Assembly: GCA_900465665.1 (NCBI GenBank)
Contig: UBJO01000016.1
Span: 62,001-126,000 of the forward strand
Direction: 5' to 3'
Length of the DNA stretch: 64,000 nucleotides
Source: Hyphomicrobiales bacterium
GTDB lineage: Bacteria; Pseudomonadota; Alphaproteobacteria; Rhizobiales; Rhizobiaceae
Shown here: positions 26,544-36,337 of the stretch, piece after piece
Layout of the letters: each line of letters opens with the position of its first letter
Position numbering within the stretch: the first letter of the stretch is position 1
The notes under the pieces: model-generated
What the model saw: only the letters and a program-made list of their open reading frames with translations
What the model was told of the DNA's origin: nothing
Databases searched by the model: none
Program-made: the position numbers and the translations under genes

Positions 26544-26559
26544 TTGCAAGCGCGTGCAA
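26544..26559. promoter_or_regulatory. LacI-type operator candidate upstream of the phosphatase gene
   Basis: TTGCAAGCGCGTGCAA is an inverted repeat (TTGCA-N6-TGCAA) close to the common LacI-family form TTGCAA-CG-TTGCAA. It lies 78 bases before the phosphatase start. Confidence 0.5.
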
Positions 26560-26630
26560 AGCGAACACTTCGCCGCGCGCGATGTCAATATTCGTCATGA
26601 AAACTTCATATTGGCTGAGGTCGTTACGGA

Positions 26631-26667
26631 TTGCACGCAAGTGCAACTCGATGCAAAGGTGCGTGCA
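26631..26667. promoter_or_regulatory. Two further TGCA-type repeats before the LacI gene
   Basis: TTGCACGCAAGTGCAA (26631-26646) is an inverted repeat with a 4-base spacer, and TGCA-N8-TGCA follows at 26652-26667. Both end within 52 bases of the regulator start and suggest autoregulation. Confidence 0.45.
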
Positions 26668-26681
26668 ACAAAAGGATTGCC

Positions 26682-27695
26682 ATGCCGTCTAAATTATTCG
26701 TCAGCGCGCAGGAAGTTGCCGAGAGGGCAGGGGTATCGCGTTCCGCCGTATCGCGGACCTTCACGCCGGGAGCCAGTGTCTCCGCTGACACGCGCAGGCG
26801 CGTGCTGGAAGCGGCCGAAGCGCTCGGCTATCACGTCAATCATCTCGCCCGCGGCCTGATGCGCAACGAGAGCGGCATCGTCTGCCTCATTGTTTCCGAT
26901 GTCGCGACGCCCTATCGCTCGGCGCTGTTGCGGGAGCTGACCATTCAGCTGCAGAACGCAGGCAAGGTCGCGATGTTCGTCAATACCGATCGCTCGGACG
27001 GCAGCGTCGACCGCGCGCTGCAGCAGGCGATCCGCTACCGAGCCGATGCGTCGATCATCCTCTCCGGACTGCCGGACAAGTCGATCACCCAGCTCTGCCT
27101 TCGCAGCGGCCAGCGGCTGGTGCTGATCAACCGCGACGACGACCAGCCGGGGCCGTTGAAGATCAATCTCGACGACTATGAGTCCGGCGGCAAGATCGCC
27201 ACCGCATTCGTGCGAGCGGGATGCAGAACGCTCGCCTTCGCGAACTCCGAAGCGGGGACGCCAAGCCTGATGGGTCGCGAGCGCGGCTTTATCGCCGCCG
27301 CCACAAAGCTCGGTCTCGAGGTCGTCGTCGAGCGCTATGGCTCGACGGGATACGAGGCGGGCCGGGTGCTCGCGCAGCGCATGCTGACGCGCGCCGAGCG
27401 GCCGGATGGCGTGTTCTGCGCGACGGACTTGCTCGCCTGCGGTTTCATGGATGCCGCGCGCCACCAGTTCGGTCTGTCGATCCCGGATCAGCTGTGCGTT
27501 GCCGGCTTCGACGATATCGAGCAGGCGTCGTGGTCGTCCTTCAATCTCACGACCTTCGCGCAGCCGGTCATGGCGATCGCCACGCAGGCGGTGAAGTGGC
27601 TTGCCACCGGTGGCCATGAGGAAGAGCCGGAAGAGGCTCATTCGGTTCGCTTGAAAGCCGAACTCATCTGGCGCGGGTCCATCCGCAAGGGCTGA
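26682..27695 (+). CDS. LacI family transcriptional regulator
   Basis: A 337-residue LacI/GalR regulator. The helix-turn-helix is VSAQEVAERAGVSRSAVSRT, followed by the hinge (VLEAAEALGYHVNHLARGLM). The sensor domain shows IVCLIVSDVATPYRSALLRE, a DGVFCATDLLACGFMDAARH block and LCVAGFDDIEQASWSSFNLT. It starts at ATG 26682 after AAAGGA. It is divergent from the phosphatase gene, and the 215-base interval carries three TGCA-type repeats. The effector is unknown. Confidence 0.92.
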   Translation: MPSKLFVSAQEVAERAGVSRSAVSRTFTPGASVSADTRRRVLEAAEALGYHVNHLARGLMRNESGIVCLIVSDVATPYRSALLRELTIQLQNAGKVAMFVNTDRSDGSVDRALQQAIRYRADASIILSGLPDKSITQLCLRSGQRLVLINRDDDQPGPLKINLDDYESGGKIATAFVRAGCRTLAFANSEAGTPSLMGRERGFIAAATKLGLEVVVERYGSTGYEAGRVLAQRMLTRAERPDGVFCATDLLACGFMDAARHQFGLSIPDQLCVAGFDDIEQASWSSFNLTTFAQPVMAIATQAVKWLATGGHEEEPEEAHSVRLKAELIWRGSIRKG

Positions 27696-27772
27696 TCGAG
27701 GCCGTACGGCCAACGCGCCCTAAAATATGGGGGGCTTTTTTAGCGCGGGATTGCGTTAGGTCAGCGCTTGCC

Positions 27773-27790
27773 TTAAACTTGAGTTTATCA
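27773..27790 (+). promoter_or_regulatory. 18-base element shared with the TonB receptor promoter (copy 1)
   Basis: TTAAACTTGAGTTTATCA, just before the AraC-type gene, matches 16 of 18 bases of the element at 28787. The inner CTTGA-N5-TCAAG is a dyad. It may be an AraC-type or iron-responsive control site. Confidence 0.5.
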
Positions 27791-27800
27791 AGAAGGTATA

Positions 27801-28700
27801 GTGCGCGCCCCATCCATGACATTTCAGCCCCGCATGCAGAACAAGATCGAAGGTTTCTCCGTCGTCGGCGGCCTTCACAGGCGATCCTGGAACGGCATCG
27901 TCGCGGATGTTTGGGATGTGGAATGCGCGCCCTATGCCGGCGGCTACTATGTGTCCAATGACCCCAGGCTGTTCATCCTGCTTGATATGAACGGCGCCGG
28001 CCGTTCGACGATGAAGCTGAGTTCGAAGGGCGCGGGTGCCGCAGAAGAGGACGAGAACCAGCCAATTTCCTATGTGCCTGCGGGAATGGAGCTCTGGGCC
28101 AATCTGAAGAACGTGCAATTTCTTCGTCATCTGGATCTGCATTTCGACCCCGAGATCTTGGCGCGCCGGTTGATGGAGGAGCTCGATCCCGATCGGCTGA
28201 CGAGCCCGCGCTTGCTGTTTTCCGACGAGCGCGTGCTGACGCTGTCGCGTATGATCGCGGCCGAATGCATGAACCCGGCGCCGCTGCACGATCTCTATGG
28301 CGATGGTCTGGCGCTTGCGCTGATCATCGACGTGATGAAGCTTGGCAAGAGCGAAGTGCGCAAGCGCAGCAAGCTCGCTTCATGGCAGCTGCGCAAGGCA
28401 ACGGATTTCATCACCGAAAACTGCATGCGCAACATCCGGCTGGAAGAGCTTGCGACGCTCGCCGGGCTCTCGCAATCCCACTTCAGTCACGCCTTCAAGG
28501 CCTCCACCGGCATGGCGCCGCATCAGTGGCAGATGAATGCCCGGCTGGAGCGCGCGAAAGAGCTTCTGTTGCACGGCGACCAACCGCTCATGGTCATCGC
28601 CGCAGAGACCGGGTTTTCCGACCAGGCGCATTTCACGCGCGTCTTCCGCAAGAATATCGGAACGCCGCCCGCCACGTGGAAAAAGGCCCACGTTGCCTGA
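27801..28700 (+). CDS. AraC family transcriptional regulator
   Basis: A 299-residue activator. The C-terminal pair of helix-turn-helix units is clear: LRKATDFITENCMRNIRLEE, LATLAGLSQSHFSHAFKAST, and VIAAETGFSDQAHFTRVFRK. The N-terminal 180 residues form an effector domain without a clear cupin signature. GTG 27801 has AAGG upstream; ATG 27816 is the alternative. The next gene is a TonB-dependent receptor, a pairing typical of siderophore-sensing AraC regulators (the FoxR/RhrA kind), so it probably activates that receptor when its siderophore is present. The siderophore is not identified. Confidence 0.9.
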   Translation: MRAPSMTFQPRMQNKIEGFSVVGGLHRRSWNGIVADVWDVECAPYAGGYYVSNDPRLFILLDMNGAGRSTMKLSSKGAGAAEEDENQPISYVPAGMELWANLKNVQFLRHLDLHFDPEILARRLMEELDPDRLTSPRLLFSDERVLTLSRMIAAECMNPAPLHDLYGDGLALALIIDVMKLGKSEVRKRSKLASWQLRKATDFITENCMRNIRLEELATLAGLSQSHFSHAFKASTGMAPHQWQMNARLERAKELLLHGDQPLMVIAAETGFSDQAHFTRVFRKNIGTPPATWKKAHVA

Positions 28701-28786
28701 ACGACATAGCATGTGAGCGTTTGAGTGCTTCGTGAAAAATTGCCCAAGAACATTCAATTCGTCCGCGATCGCGACAAGCTGTGGCG

Positions 28787-28804
28787 TTAAAATTGAGTTA
28801 ATCA
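28787..28804 (+). promoter_or_regulatory. 18-base element shared with the AraC promoter (copy 2)
   Basis: TTAAAATTGAGTTAATCA lies 68 bases before the receptor ATG. It is 16/18 identical to the element before the AraC gene. Confidence 0.5.
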
Positions 28805-28871
28805 CTCATCTTATTCGTGATGTTGGCCGGGCCGTTGGGACGACGGTGGCGTGAGTAGGGTGACGACAAAT

Positions 28872-31040
28872 ATGGGTGCGAGAGCAGACCGAGTGATCTT
28901 CAAGGCAAAGCTTCTGGCGGGTGTCGCCATTTTCGGCGCGAGCGCCACATTCGCAGTGGCGCAGGACGCGACCGAGCTGAAGCCGGTTGTCATCCAGGGT
29001 GCAGGCAATTCGGCGGCGGACGGCGCCAGCGAGGCAACTGGCCCCGTGAACGGCTATGTGGCCAAGAAGAGCACGGCGGGCTCGAAGACGGATACGCCAA
29101 TCAACGAAATACCGCAGTCCGTCTCCGTCGTCGGCCGCCAGGAGCTTGACGATCGCGCTGTTGTCAACAAGGTCGACGAGGCCCTGCGTTACACGGCGGG
29201 CGTCGCCACGCAGACCTTTGGCACCGATCCGGATACTGACTGGTTCTACGTCCGTGGTTTCGACGCCGGACAGAGCGGTGTCTATCTCGATGGCCTCAAC
29301 CTGTTTTCCTATGGTTTCGGCAACTTCCAGATCGATCCCTTCATGCTGGAGCGCGTCGACGTCCTGAAGGGGCCGGCTTCGGTGCTCTATGGTGGCGCCA
29401 ATGCCGGCGGCATCATCGATATGATCAGGAAGCGCCCGACCGACGATCCGCTCTATCATACCGAGATCGGCATCAACTCGAACGGCAACGCCTTCACCGG
29501 CTTCGACATCTCCGACAAGGTCGGATCGAGCGACACGATGACCTATCGCCTGACTGGCAAGATCGCCGGCGGCGATGGCTACACCGATTACACTCATGAC
29601 CTGCGCGGCTTCGTTATGCCGCAGCTGACCATCTCGCCCGATGACACGACGAGCCTGACCGTCTGGGCCTATGCCGGTGGTCTCGATCAAGTTCACACGG
29701 GCAATGGCTTCCTGCCCTACGAAGGTACGGTCGTCGACCGGTCCGGCGTCGGCAAGATCTCGCGCCGCTTCTTCCCCGGTGATCCGGATATCGATACCGG
29801 CCGCTACGACCAGCAGATGATCGGCTACGAGTTCGAGCACGAGTTCGACGGCGGTTGGAAATACTCGTCGAATGCCCGTTACGGCCACCTCGATAAGTAT
29901 GAGCGCCTTGTCTATCCGTATCTCTGGTCCGGCCCGACCGACCTTCAGCTCCTCAACTTCGAGGGCGATACCTCGGTCGATACGTTGGCCTGGGATAACC
30001 GCATCGAAAACACCTTCGATCTCGGCAGCACCGAGCACAAGGTCATGCTGGGCGTCGATTACCGCCTCTACCGCATCGACAACGTGCAGAACAACAAGTT
30101 CGGCTCCGGCTCGCTCAGCGTGACGAACCCCGTTTACGGCCTTCCGCAGCTGCCGATGGACCCGCTCTACAGCGAGCAGGTCACGATGAACCAGATCGGC
30201 ATTTATGCTCAGGATCAGATCCATTTCGGCGATGGCTGGCTAGCAACGCTCAACGGCCGCTACGACCACGTTAATACCGACTTCAAGGATCGCTTGGCCT
30301 CATCCAACAGTTTCGAGGATTCCGACGGCGCCTGGAGTGGCCGCGCAGGTCTTGCTTACGAGTTCGACAATGGCCTGACGCCTTATGTCAGCGCCGCGAC
30401 CTTCTTCAACCCGATGGTTGGCCGTGGTGGTCACGGACCGCTGAAGCCGGAAGAGGGCGAACAGTATGAAGCCGGCATCAAGTATGAGCCGACCTTCATG
30501 GATGCGTCCTTCACCGCTTCCGTCTTCCACATCAACAAGCGCAACAACTCTGTTTCGATCCCGATCGCGCCCTTTACCGACCAGCTCGGCGAAGTGGAAT
30601 CGAAGGGCTTCGAGCTCGAAGCCAAGGTCAACATCGACGATAACTGGAAGCTGCTCGGCGCCTTCGCCGCGACCGACGTCACCGTTAAGCAGAACGACCC
30701 GAATCCCAGCCTGATCGGCAAGACGCCTTACGTCGTGCCTGACTATACGGCTTCCATGTGGGTCGATTACACCGTGACGAACGGACCACTCGAAGGCCTC
30801 AGCCTGGGCGCCGGCGTTCGCCACAAGGGCCGCTCCTGGGCGGATGAAGCCAACACGCTTCGCGTTCCGGAATCGACTGTGTTCGATGCGGCCATCCGCT
30901 ACGAAAAGGAAAACTGGACGGCGTCGCTCAATGTCGCCAACCTGTTCGACAAGGAATATGTCGAGGCTTGCCGCACCAACGGCGCCTGCGGCTATGGCGA
31001 TGCGCGAACCTTCACCTTCAAGCTTGCCAAGAAGTGGTAA
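28872..31040 (+). CDS. TonB-dependent siderophore receptor
   Basis: A 722-residue outer-membrane ferric-siderophore receptor of the FhuA/FoxA type. A signal peptide ends near ATFAVAQDA. The plug domain includes INEIPQSVSVVGRQELDDRA, YVRGFDAGQSGVYLDGLN and VLKGPASVLYGGANAGGIID. The 22-strand barrel follows, ending in the family C-terminus ARTFTFKLAKKW with a terminal aromatic residue. ATG 28872 gives a normal leader; GTG 28851 in frame is the alternative. It is preceded by an AraC regulator and followed by a strong terminator. Substrate is likely a hydroxamate siderophore by resemblance, but that is inference. Confidence 0.93.
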   Translation: MGARADRVIFKAKLLAGVAIFGASATFAVAQDATELKPVVIQGAGNSAADGASEATGPVNGYVAKKSTAGSKTDTPINEIPQSVSVVGRQELDDRAVVNKVDEALRYTAGVATQTFGTDPDTDWFYVRGFDAGQSGVYLDGLNLFSYGFGNFQIDPFMLERVDVLKGPASVLYGGANAGGIIDMIRKRPTDDPLYHTEIGINSNGNAFTGFDISDKVGSSDTMTYRLTGKIAGGDGYTDYTHDLRGFVMPQLTISPDDTTSLTVWAYAGGLDQVHTGNGFLPYEGTVVDRSGVGKISRRFFPGDPDIDTGRYDQQMIGYEFEHEFDGGWKYSSNARYGHLDKYERLVYPYLWSGPTDLQLLNFEGDTSVDTLAWDNRIENTFDLGSTEHKVMLGVDYRLYRIDNVQNNKFGSGSLSVTNPVYGLPQLPMDPLYSEQVTMNQIGIYAQDQIHFGDGWLATLNGRYDHVNTDFKDRLASSNSFEDSDGAWSGRAGLAYEFDNGLTPYVSAATFFNPMVGRGGHGPLKPEEGEQYEAGIKYEPTFMDASFTASVFHINKRNNSVSIPIAPFTDQLGEVESKGFELEAKVNIDDNWKLLGAFAATDVTVKQNDPNPSLIGKTPYVVPDYTASMWVDYTVTNGPLEGLSLGAGVRHKGRSWADEANTLRVPESTVFDAAIRYEKENWTASLNVANLFDKEYVEACRTNGACGYGDARTFTFKLAKKW

Positions 31041-31058
31041 GCTGACAGTGTTCGCGAA

Positions 31059-31108
31059 AACGGCTGGAGGGCGATTTGCTTCGCTCTCCAGCCGTTATCG
31101 TTTTAATG
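31059..31108 (+). terminator. Rho-independent terminator of the TonB receptor gene
   Basis: A 16-bp stem (AACGGCTGGAGGGCGA with TCGCTCTCCAGCCGTT, one G-T pair) with a 6-base loop, followed by ATCGTTTTAA. Confidence 0.85.
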
Positions 31109-31132
31109 CAGGCGCCCTTTGGGATGCCTAAA

Positions 31133-31279
31133 TCAGCCAGCCAGCGTGAAATAGATCCAGGCCGCGACAAAGGCGGCGATCACCACGACGATCGAGATCA
31201 GCTTGCGCAGCCATGGGCGTGGCGGCTTCGGTGTCTTCTGCGGCGCGGGCTTGCGGAACTGGATGACGTTATCGCTCAT
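31133..31279 (-). CDS. Small single-pass membrane protein (48 residues)
   Basis: Reads MSDNVIQFRKPAPQKTPKPP, then a basic stretch (RPWLRKLI) and one membrane helix (SIVVVIAAFVAAWIYFTLAG). AGGAAACAGGCGAG precedes the ATG at 31279. The Pro/Lys-rich cytoplasmic head and single C-terminal anchor look like a real conserved small protein. Function unknown. Confidence 0.7.
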   Translation of the reverse strand: MSDNVIQFRKPAPQKTPKPPRPWLRKLISIVVVIAAFVAAWIYFTLAG

Positions 31280-31562
31280 CTCGCCTGTTTCCTCGTTCTA
31301 ACGGACGACATCATGCTCCCATAGCAGCGTCAACTTAAATGAAAAAGCCGGTGATCACGCCGCCTGTCTTTTTTCTGCTGATGGCAACCGAAGTGCAACT
31401 CCAACGGCCGTCATATCAGCGTCTACATTTTGCGGTTTTCCGGCGCGTGTCTGCGCCAGCACATTATGCCTGCCGGCGCGCTTGTTCTCGCCCCAGCGCC
31501 ATGGACAGGGCCATTCCGGTCCCCTGTGAAACAACAGAATTTCTGGTTCATTTGGTGGCTTC

Positions 31563-34493
31563 ATGACTTATCAGTTCACGTCCGGCCATTGGCCCATCGG
31601 CGGCGGCGAGACCGGAGAACTTGTTCGCCGTTTCGATTGGGCGGCGACCTCGCTTGGCCCGATCAGCGCGTGGCCGCAGAACCTGAGAATCAAGGTCAAT
31701 TCGATCGTCCCGCAGGTGCTGATGTGGGGCGATGATCATGTGATGATCTACAACGACGGCTACGTCGAAATTGCCGGCAACTATCACCCGCGCGCGCTCG
31801 GTGCTACGGTCCCCGGGATATGGCCGGAGATCTGGGATTGGAACAGCAAGATCCTCGAGGCCGGCTTCCGCGGTGAGGTCCAATCCTACCGCGACCAGAA
31901 GATGGTTCTGCATCGCCACGGCGTCCCTGAGGAAGTCGTCTTCGACCTGTTCTACACGCCGATCTACGACGACGACGGCAAGGTGAACGGCGTTCTCTGC
32001 ACGGTGCTCGAAAATACCGACAAGGTGAAAGCGGTGGCCGAACTCGCGGAAAGCCGCGAGGAGCTGAAACGGCTGACGGATGCACTTCCCATCCTCGTCG
32101 GTTTCATCGATCGCGGCCATATCTACCGCTTCGCCAACCAGGGCTACATGGAATGGTTCGGCCTGGATGCGGCCGATGTCGTCGGCAAACATGTGTCCGA
32201 GGTGATCGGCCAGGCGAGCTACCAGACACGTCTCCCTCTGGTCGAGCAGGCGATGGCCGGCGACCGGATCATCACCGACACGTCCATCGTCCGGCCTGAT
32301 GGAACCGACCGCAACGTCGAGATACGCTATGTGCCTCGGCGCACATCGGGCGGCGATGTCGAAGGCATCTACGTGGTGATGATCGACATCGAGGATCGCA
32401 AGCGCTCCGAAGTGGCCCTGCAGCGCAGCAACGGCCGCTTCCGCGCGGCGGTGAACGCCGTTCACGGCGTGATCTGGACGAACGCCGCCGATGGACGCAT
32501 GCTCGGCGAGCAGCCGGCATGGTCGGCGCTGACGGGGCAGCCCTTCGAGAGCTACCAGGGTTATGGCTGGGCCGGATGCCGTTCACCCGGATGATCAGGA
32601 CGGCTCGGTCGAGAGCTGGAAGGCGGCGGTTGCGGCGAAATCGACTTATGTTCACGAGCACCGGGTTTGGCGCGCCGATGGGGCCTACCGAACCTTCGCC
32701 ATTCGTGGCGTTCCGATCTTCGACGCTTCGGGCGAGATCGAGGAGTGGGTCGGCGTCCACACCGATATCACCGAGCAGCGCGAGGCCGAGGCCAGCCTTC
32801 AGGATCACGCAACCAGCCTCGAACGGCAGGTGCGCCATCGCGTGCGGGCCGAGGAGCAGCTGCGGCAGCTGAACGAAAGCCTCGAGGCAAGGGTCGAAGC
32901 CGAAATCGCCGAGCGCCATCAGACCGAGCGCGCGCTGCAGCAGGCGCAGAAGATGGAAGCATTCGGCCAGCTGACGGGCGGCGTGGCGCATGACTTCAAC
33001 AATCTGCTTCAGGTGGTCTCGGGCAACCTGCAGCTCCTGTCCAAGGACCTGATGGGCAACGAACGGGCGGAGCGGCGCTTGGCCAATGCGCTGGCCGGCG
33101 TCAATCGCGGCGCGAAGCTCGCAAGCCAGCTGCTCGCCTTCGGCCGGCGGCAGGCGCTGGAGCCCCGGGTGATCAATATCGCCCGCTTTATCGGCGGAAT
33201 GGACGATCTGTTGCGGCGTTCGCTGGGCGAAGCGGTCGAGATCGAAGTCTTCACCAGCGGCGGGCTGTGGAACACCTATGCCGACCCCACGCAGGTGGAA
33301 AACGCGCTGCTCAATCTGGCGATCAACGCGTGCGACGCGATGAGCGGTTCCGGCAAGCTGACGATCGAGATGGGCAACGCGGCGCTCGATCAGGAATATG
33401 CGCGCAGCCATCACGAGGTCATGCCGGGCCAATATGTGATGCTTGCGGTTAGCGATACCGGCACGGGCATGTCGCCGGATATCCTGAACAAGGTGTTCGA
33501 GCCGTTCTTCTCGATGAAGCCCGAGGGCAAGGGAACCGGGCTTGGCCTTTCCATGGTCTATGGCTTCGTCAAGCATTCGGGCGGGCACGTGAAGATCTAC
33601 AGCGAGGTGGATCAGGGAACGACGGTGCGCATCTATCTCTCACGTTCCGTTGCCGACGAGGACCGTGAAGTGACTGTGCATGGCGGGCCGTTGGTCGGCG
33701 GCACGGAAACGGTGCTTGTGGTCGAGGATGACGAGGAAGTCCGCTCGATCGTCGTCGAGACCCTGTCCGATCTCGGCTATAGTGTGCTGACCCCAAGGAC
33801 GCGCAGGCCGGGCTGAATGTCATCGAAAGCGGCATGCAGATCGACGTGATCTTCACCGACGTCGTCATGCCCGGGCCGCTGAAGAGCAGCGAGATGGCGC
33901 GGCGCGCGAAGGAACGGCTGCCCGGCGTGGCCGTGCTCTTCACCTCAGGCTGCACGGAAAATTCGATCGTACACGGCGGAAGGCTCGACCCGGGCGTCGA
34001 GCTGCTATCGAAACCCTATGCGAGAGAAGCGCTGGCGCGCCGGCTTCGGCTCGTGCTTGCCAACCAGAAGCAGGTTAGCCAAGAGTGGTCGCGGCGCAAA
34101 ACGGCGCCGATCGATCAGCCCGTTGCCGCGGTGGGTCCGCGCATTTTGCTGGTCGAGGACGATTTTCTGATCCGTTCCAACACGGCGGAAATGCTGCTCG
34201 ATCTGGGGCATCAGGTGACTGAAGCGGCGGATGGAGCGGAGGCGCTGGAATTCCTGCAGGCAAACGAGATCGACGTGCTGGTCGCGGATATCGGATTGCC
34301 AGATATCAGCGGCATCGACCTTGCCGTTGCCGTGCTTCGCCAGCATCCAGATGTCGCCGTCGTGTTTGCGACAGGCGAGCACAGTCTTCCGGCGGGCGCT
34401 CCCGCCAAGGCCTTCCTGCTCAGGAAGCCCTATTCCGAGATGGAATTGAAATCGGCCGTCGAACGCGCTTGGGCAAGCAAGCGTCAGGGGTAG
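31563..34493 (+). pseudogene. Hybrid sensor histidine kinase (PAS-PAS-HK-REC-REC) with two frameshifts
   Basis: Three consecutive frames make up one protein of about 975 residues. Part 1 (31563-32594) has PAS-like sensor domains (SREELKRLTDALPILVGFID; ENTDKVKAVAELAESREE). Part 2 (from about 32575) has VHPDDQDGSVESW, a PAC end, the H box GQLTGGVAHDFNNLLQVV, an N box (NLAINACDAMSGSGKLTIEM), G boxes (GKGTGLGLSMVYGFVKHSGG) and the start of a receiver (VLVVEDDEEV). Part 3 (to 34493) finishes that receiver (DVIFTDVVMPGPL) and adds a second (RILLVEDDFLIRS). An extra base near 32575 and a missing base near 33796 cancel each other. Either both are sequence errors or the gene is inactive. Confidence 0.85.
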
Positions 34494-34512
34494 CCCGACC
34501 CCGCGAACGACG

Positions 34513-34538
34513 ACGCCGGCCAAAGGATTGGCCGGCGT
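34513..34538. terminator. Stem-loop between kinase and DapA-family gene
   Basis: ACGCCGGCCAA and TTGGCCGGCGT form a perfect 11-bp stem around AGGA, between convergent genes. No long T-run follows on either strand. Confidence 0.55.
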
Positions 34539-34558
34539 ATATGCTGTTGTCGTAAAGC

Positions 34559-35500
34559 TCAGGCAGCCTTCGGGTAGCGCGAGGCGTACCAGTTGCGGAA
34601 GAGTTCGTACTGCTTCTCGAGATGGCGGCGCTGCGAGGCGCTGAGCTTGTCGCTCTCGTTGAAGTGCAGTGCATAGCGATCGTCGCCGTTGAGTACCAAG
34701 AGATACTTGTAGTGCAGCACGAGATCCGGGCCTTCGTCATAGGTCGAGAGCACCATCAGCGCTTCTTCCAGTTCGCGCGCGTCGCGGCGTGCTTGTGCGT
34801 CGCCCTTGGCGGCCTTTTCGCAGAGCGATACGAGGTGCAGCACTTCCTTGGGAAGCGCGTTGCCGATGCCGGTGATCGCGCCGCCGGCGCCGCAATTGAC
34901 GAAGCCGTGGTAGACGCCCGTGTCGACGCCGACCATGAGCGTCAGCGCGTCATCGCCGGCGGTGATGTTTTCGGCTGCATAGGTCATATCAGCCTTGCCG
35001 CCGAATTCCTTGAAGCCGACAAGGTTGGAGAAGCGCGAGCGGAGGTCGAAGAACAGGTCGGCGCGGGTGGCGAAGCCGTAGTAGGGGCTGTTGTAGATGA
35101 CGGCGGGCAAGTCCTTGCCGGCGGCAAGAACGGCCGAGAAGTGATCACGTTGTGCTGCGACGGAAGAGCCGCGCGACAGGACGCGCGGAATGACCATCAA
35201 GCCCTTGGCGCCGACTTTGGCGGCGTGCGCCGCATGGCTGACGGCCGACTGCGTGTTGATCGCGCCGGTGCCGACGACAACGGGGACGCCCGCTTCCGCG
35301 AGCCGCTTGACGCCTTCCTGCCGCTGTTCGTCAGTCAGAAGCGGCCAATCACCCATCGAGCCGCAGTAGACGACGCCCGACATGCCGGCGGCCACGAGTT
35401 CCTTGCCCTTTTCGACCAGCGCGTCGAAATTCGGGCTGCGGTCGGGATTGCACGGCGTCATCAGCGCCGGGATGCAACCTTTGAAAACTGAATCAGCCAT
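34559..35500 (-). CDS. Dihydrodipicolinate synthase/N-acetylneuraminate lyase family protein
   Basis: A 313-residue class I aldolase-type TIM barrel. Family marks: IPALMTPCNPDRSPNFDALV, the carboxylate-binding GSMGDWPLLTDEQR, AVIYNSPYYGF (catalytic Tyr) and LVGFKEFGG (Schiff-base Lys). It is not the biosynthetic DapA, because the G-T-T-G-E loop is replaced by GSMGDW. Similar proteins act on sugar acids or on 1-pyrroline-4-hydroxy-2-carboxylate in hydroxyproline degradation; that route is a possibility only, since no other hydroxyproline genes are nearby. The GntR regulator upstream on the same strand shares a palindrome with its promoter. Confidence 0.88.
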   Translation of the reverse strand: MADSVFKGCIPALMTPCNPDRSPNFDALVEKGKELVAAGMSGVVYCGSMGDWPLLTDEQRQEGVKRLAEAGVPVVVGTGAINTQSAVSHAAHAAKVGAKGLMVIPRVLSRGSSVAAQRDHFSAVLAAGKDLPAVIYNSPYYGFATRADLFFDLRSRFSNLVGFKEFGGKADMTYAAENITAGDDALTLMVGVDTGVYHGFVNCGAGGAITGIGNALPKEVLHLVSLCEKAAKGDAQARRDARELEEALMVLSTYDEGPDLVLHYKYLLVLNGDDRYALHFNESDKLSASQRRHLEKQYELFRNWYASRYPKAA

Positions 35501-35590
35501 CTGTATTTTTCCTCTTTTGATCGCCGAACGAGGGCCAGAAGGAAGCCCCGTCTATTTGCCGAGACCGTATCTATCACTATGCCGACTTCG

Positions 35591-35598
35591 TGTCGACA
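35591..35598. promoter_or_regulatory. GntR operator candidate TGTCGACA before the DapA-family gene
   Basis: A perfect 8-base palindrome within TGTCGACAA, 91 bases upstream of the lyase start. The same word lies upstream of the GntR gene at 36422. Confidence 0.5.
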
Positions 35599-35629
35599 AT
35601 AAAAATACAAGAGCGGATCGCTTCGAGAT

Positions 35630-36337
35630 TTAGAGCGGCAGCCGTGCCGTCTGCCGGTTGTCGGCGGTGATGTAGGAGCGGATCTGGCTGACGATCTGGT
35701 CGGCGTGGGCGGCGGCAAGCTTATCGGCGCCGTCGATGTCGCGATTGATGATCGCCTGAATCATATCCTCGTGCTCACCGACGTATTGCCGTGGCAGCAC
35801 GTCGTTGAAGGACGAATAGTAGAGCCTGAGGATCCTGCGGCCTTGGTCGAGCAATCGCGTGAAGAGATCCGTGTAATAGCGGTTGCGGCCGGCCTCGGCG
35901 ATGGCGACGTGGAAATCGCGATTGGTGGCGATCATCCCCAGCACGTCGCGCGCCTCGACGGCGGTCTGGAATTGCAACTGCAGCGCCCGGATGCCGCCGA
36001 TGTCGGATGCCTGATGATTGGCTGCCGCGAGCCGCGTCGTCACGCGGTACATCAGCGTCAGCGCATCGAAGAACTCGCCCAGCCCGAGAAAGTCGATGTT
36101 GGAGACAATCGTCGTGCGGTTGGTGAGCGTGGTGATCAACCCCTCGGCCGCCAGCCGCACCAGAGCCTCGCGGATAGGGGTGCGCGACAGCGCGAAGCGG
36201 TCCGAAAGCTGTTGCTCGTCGACGGGGCTGCCGGGCGCCAGCTTGAGCTCGATGATCTCGTTGCGCAGCGTTTCATAGACCGTCGAGACCCCGTAGCCTC
36301 GCTTGTGTACCGGCTGCTTCTCAGTGTCGTCCACCAA
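35630..36337 (-). CDS. GntR family transcriptional regulator (FadR/VanR type)
   Basis: A 235-residue regulator. The winged helix is STVYETLRNEIIELKLAPGS, then LSDRFALSRTPIREALVRLA. The C-terminal all-helical FCD domain has the metal-binding set typical of the family (NRDFHVAIAEAGRNRYYTDL; GEHEDMIQAIINRDIDGADK; AAHADQI). It starts at TTG 36337, six bases after AAGGA, or GTG 36334. It probably represses the DapA-family gene that follows and itself, through the paired TGTCGACA sites. The effector is unknown. Confidence 0.92.
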   Translation of the reverse strand: MVDDTEKQPVHKRGYGVSTVYETLRNEIIELKLAPGSPVDEQQLSDRFALSRTPIREALVRLAAEGLITTLTNRTTIVSNIDFLGLGEFFDALTLMYRVTTRLAAANHQASDIGGIRALQLQFQTAVEARDVLGMIATNRDFHVAIAEAGRNRYYTDLFTRLLDQGRRILRLYYSSFNDVLPRQYVGEHEDMIQAIINRDIDGADKLAAAHADQIVSQIRSYITADNRQTARLPL

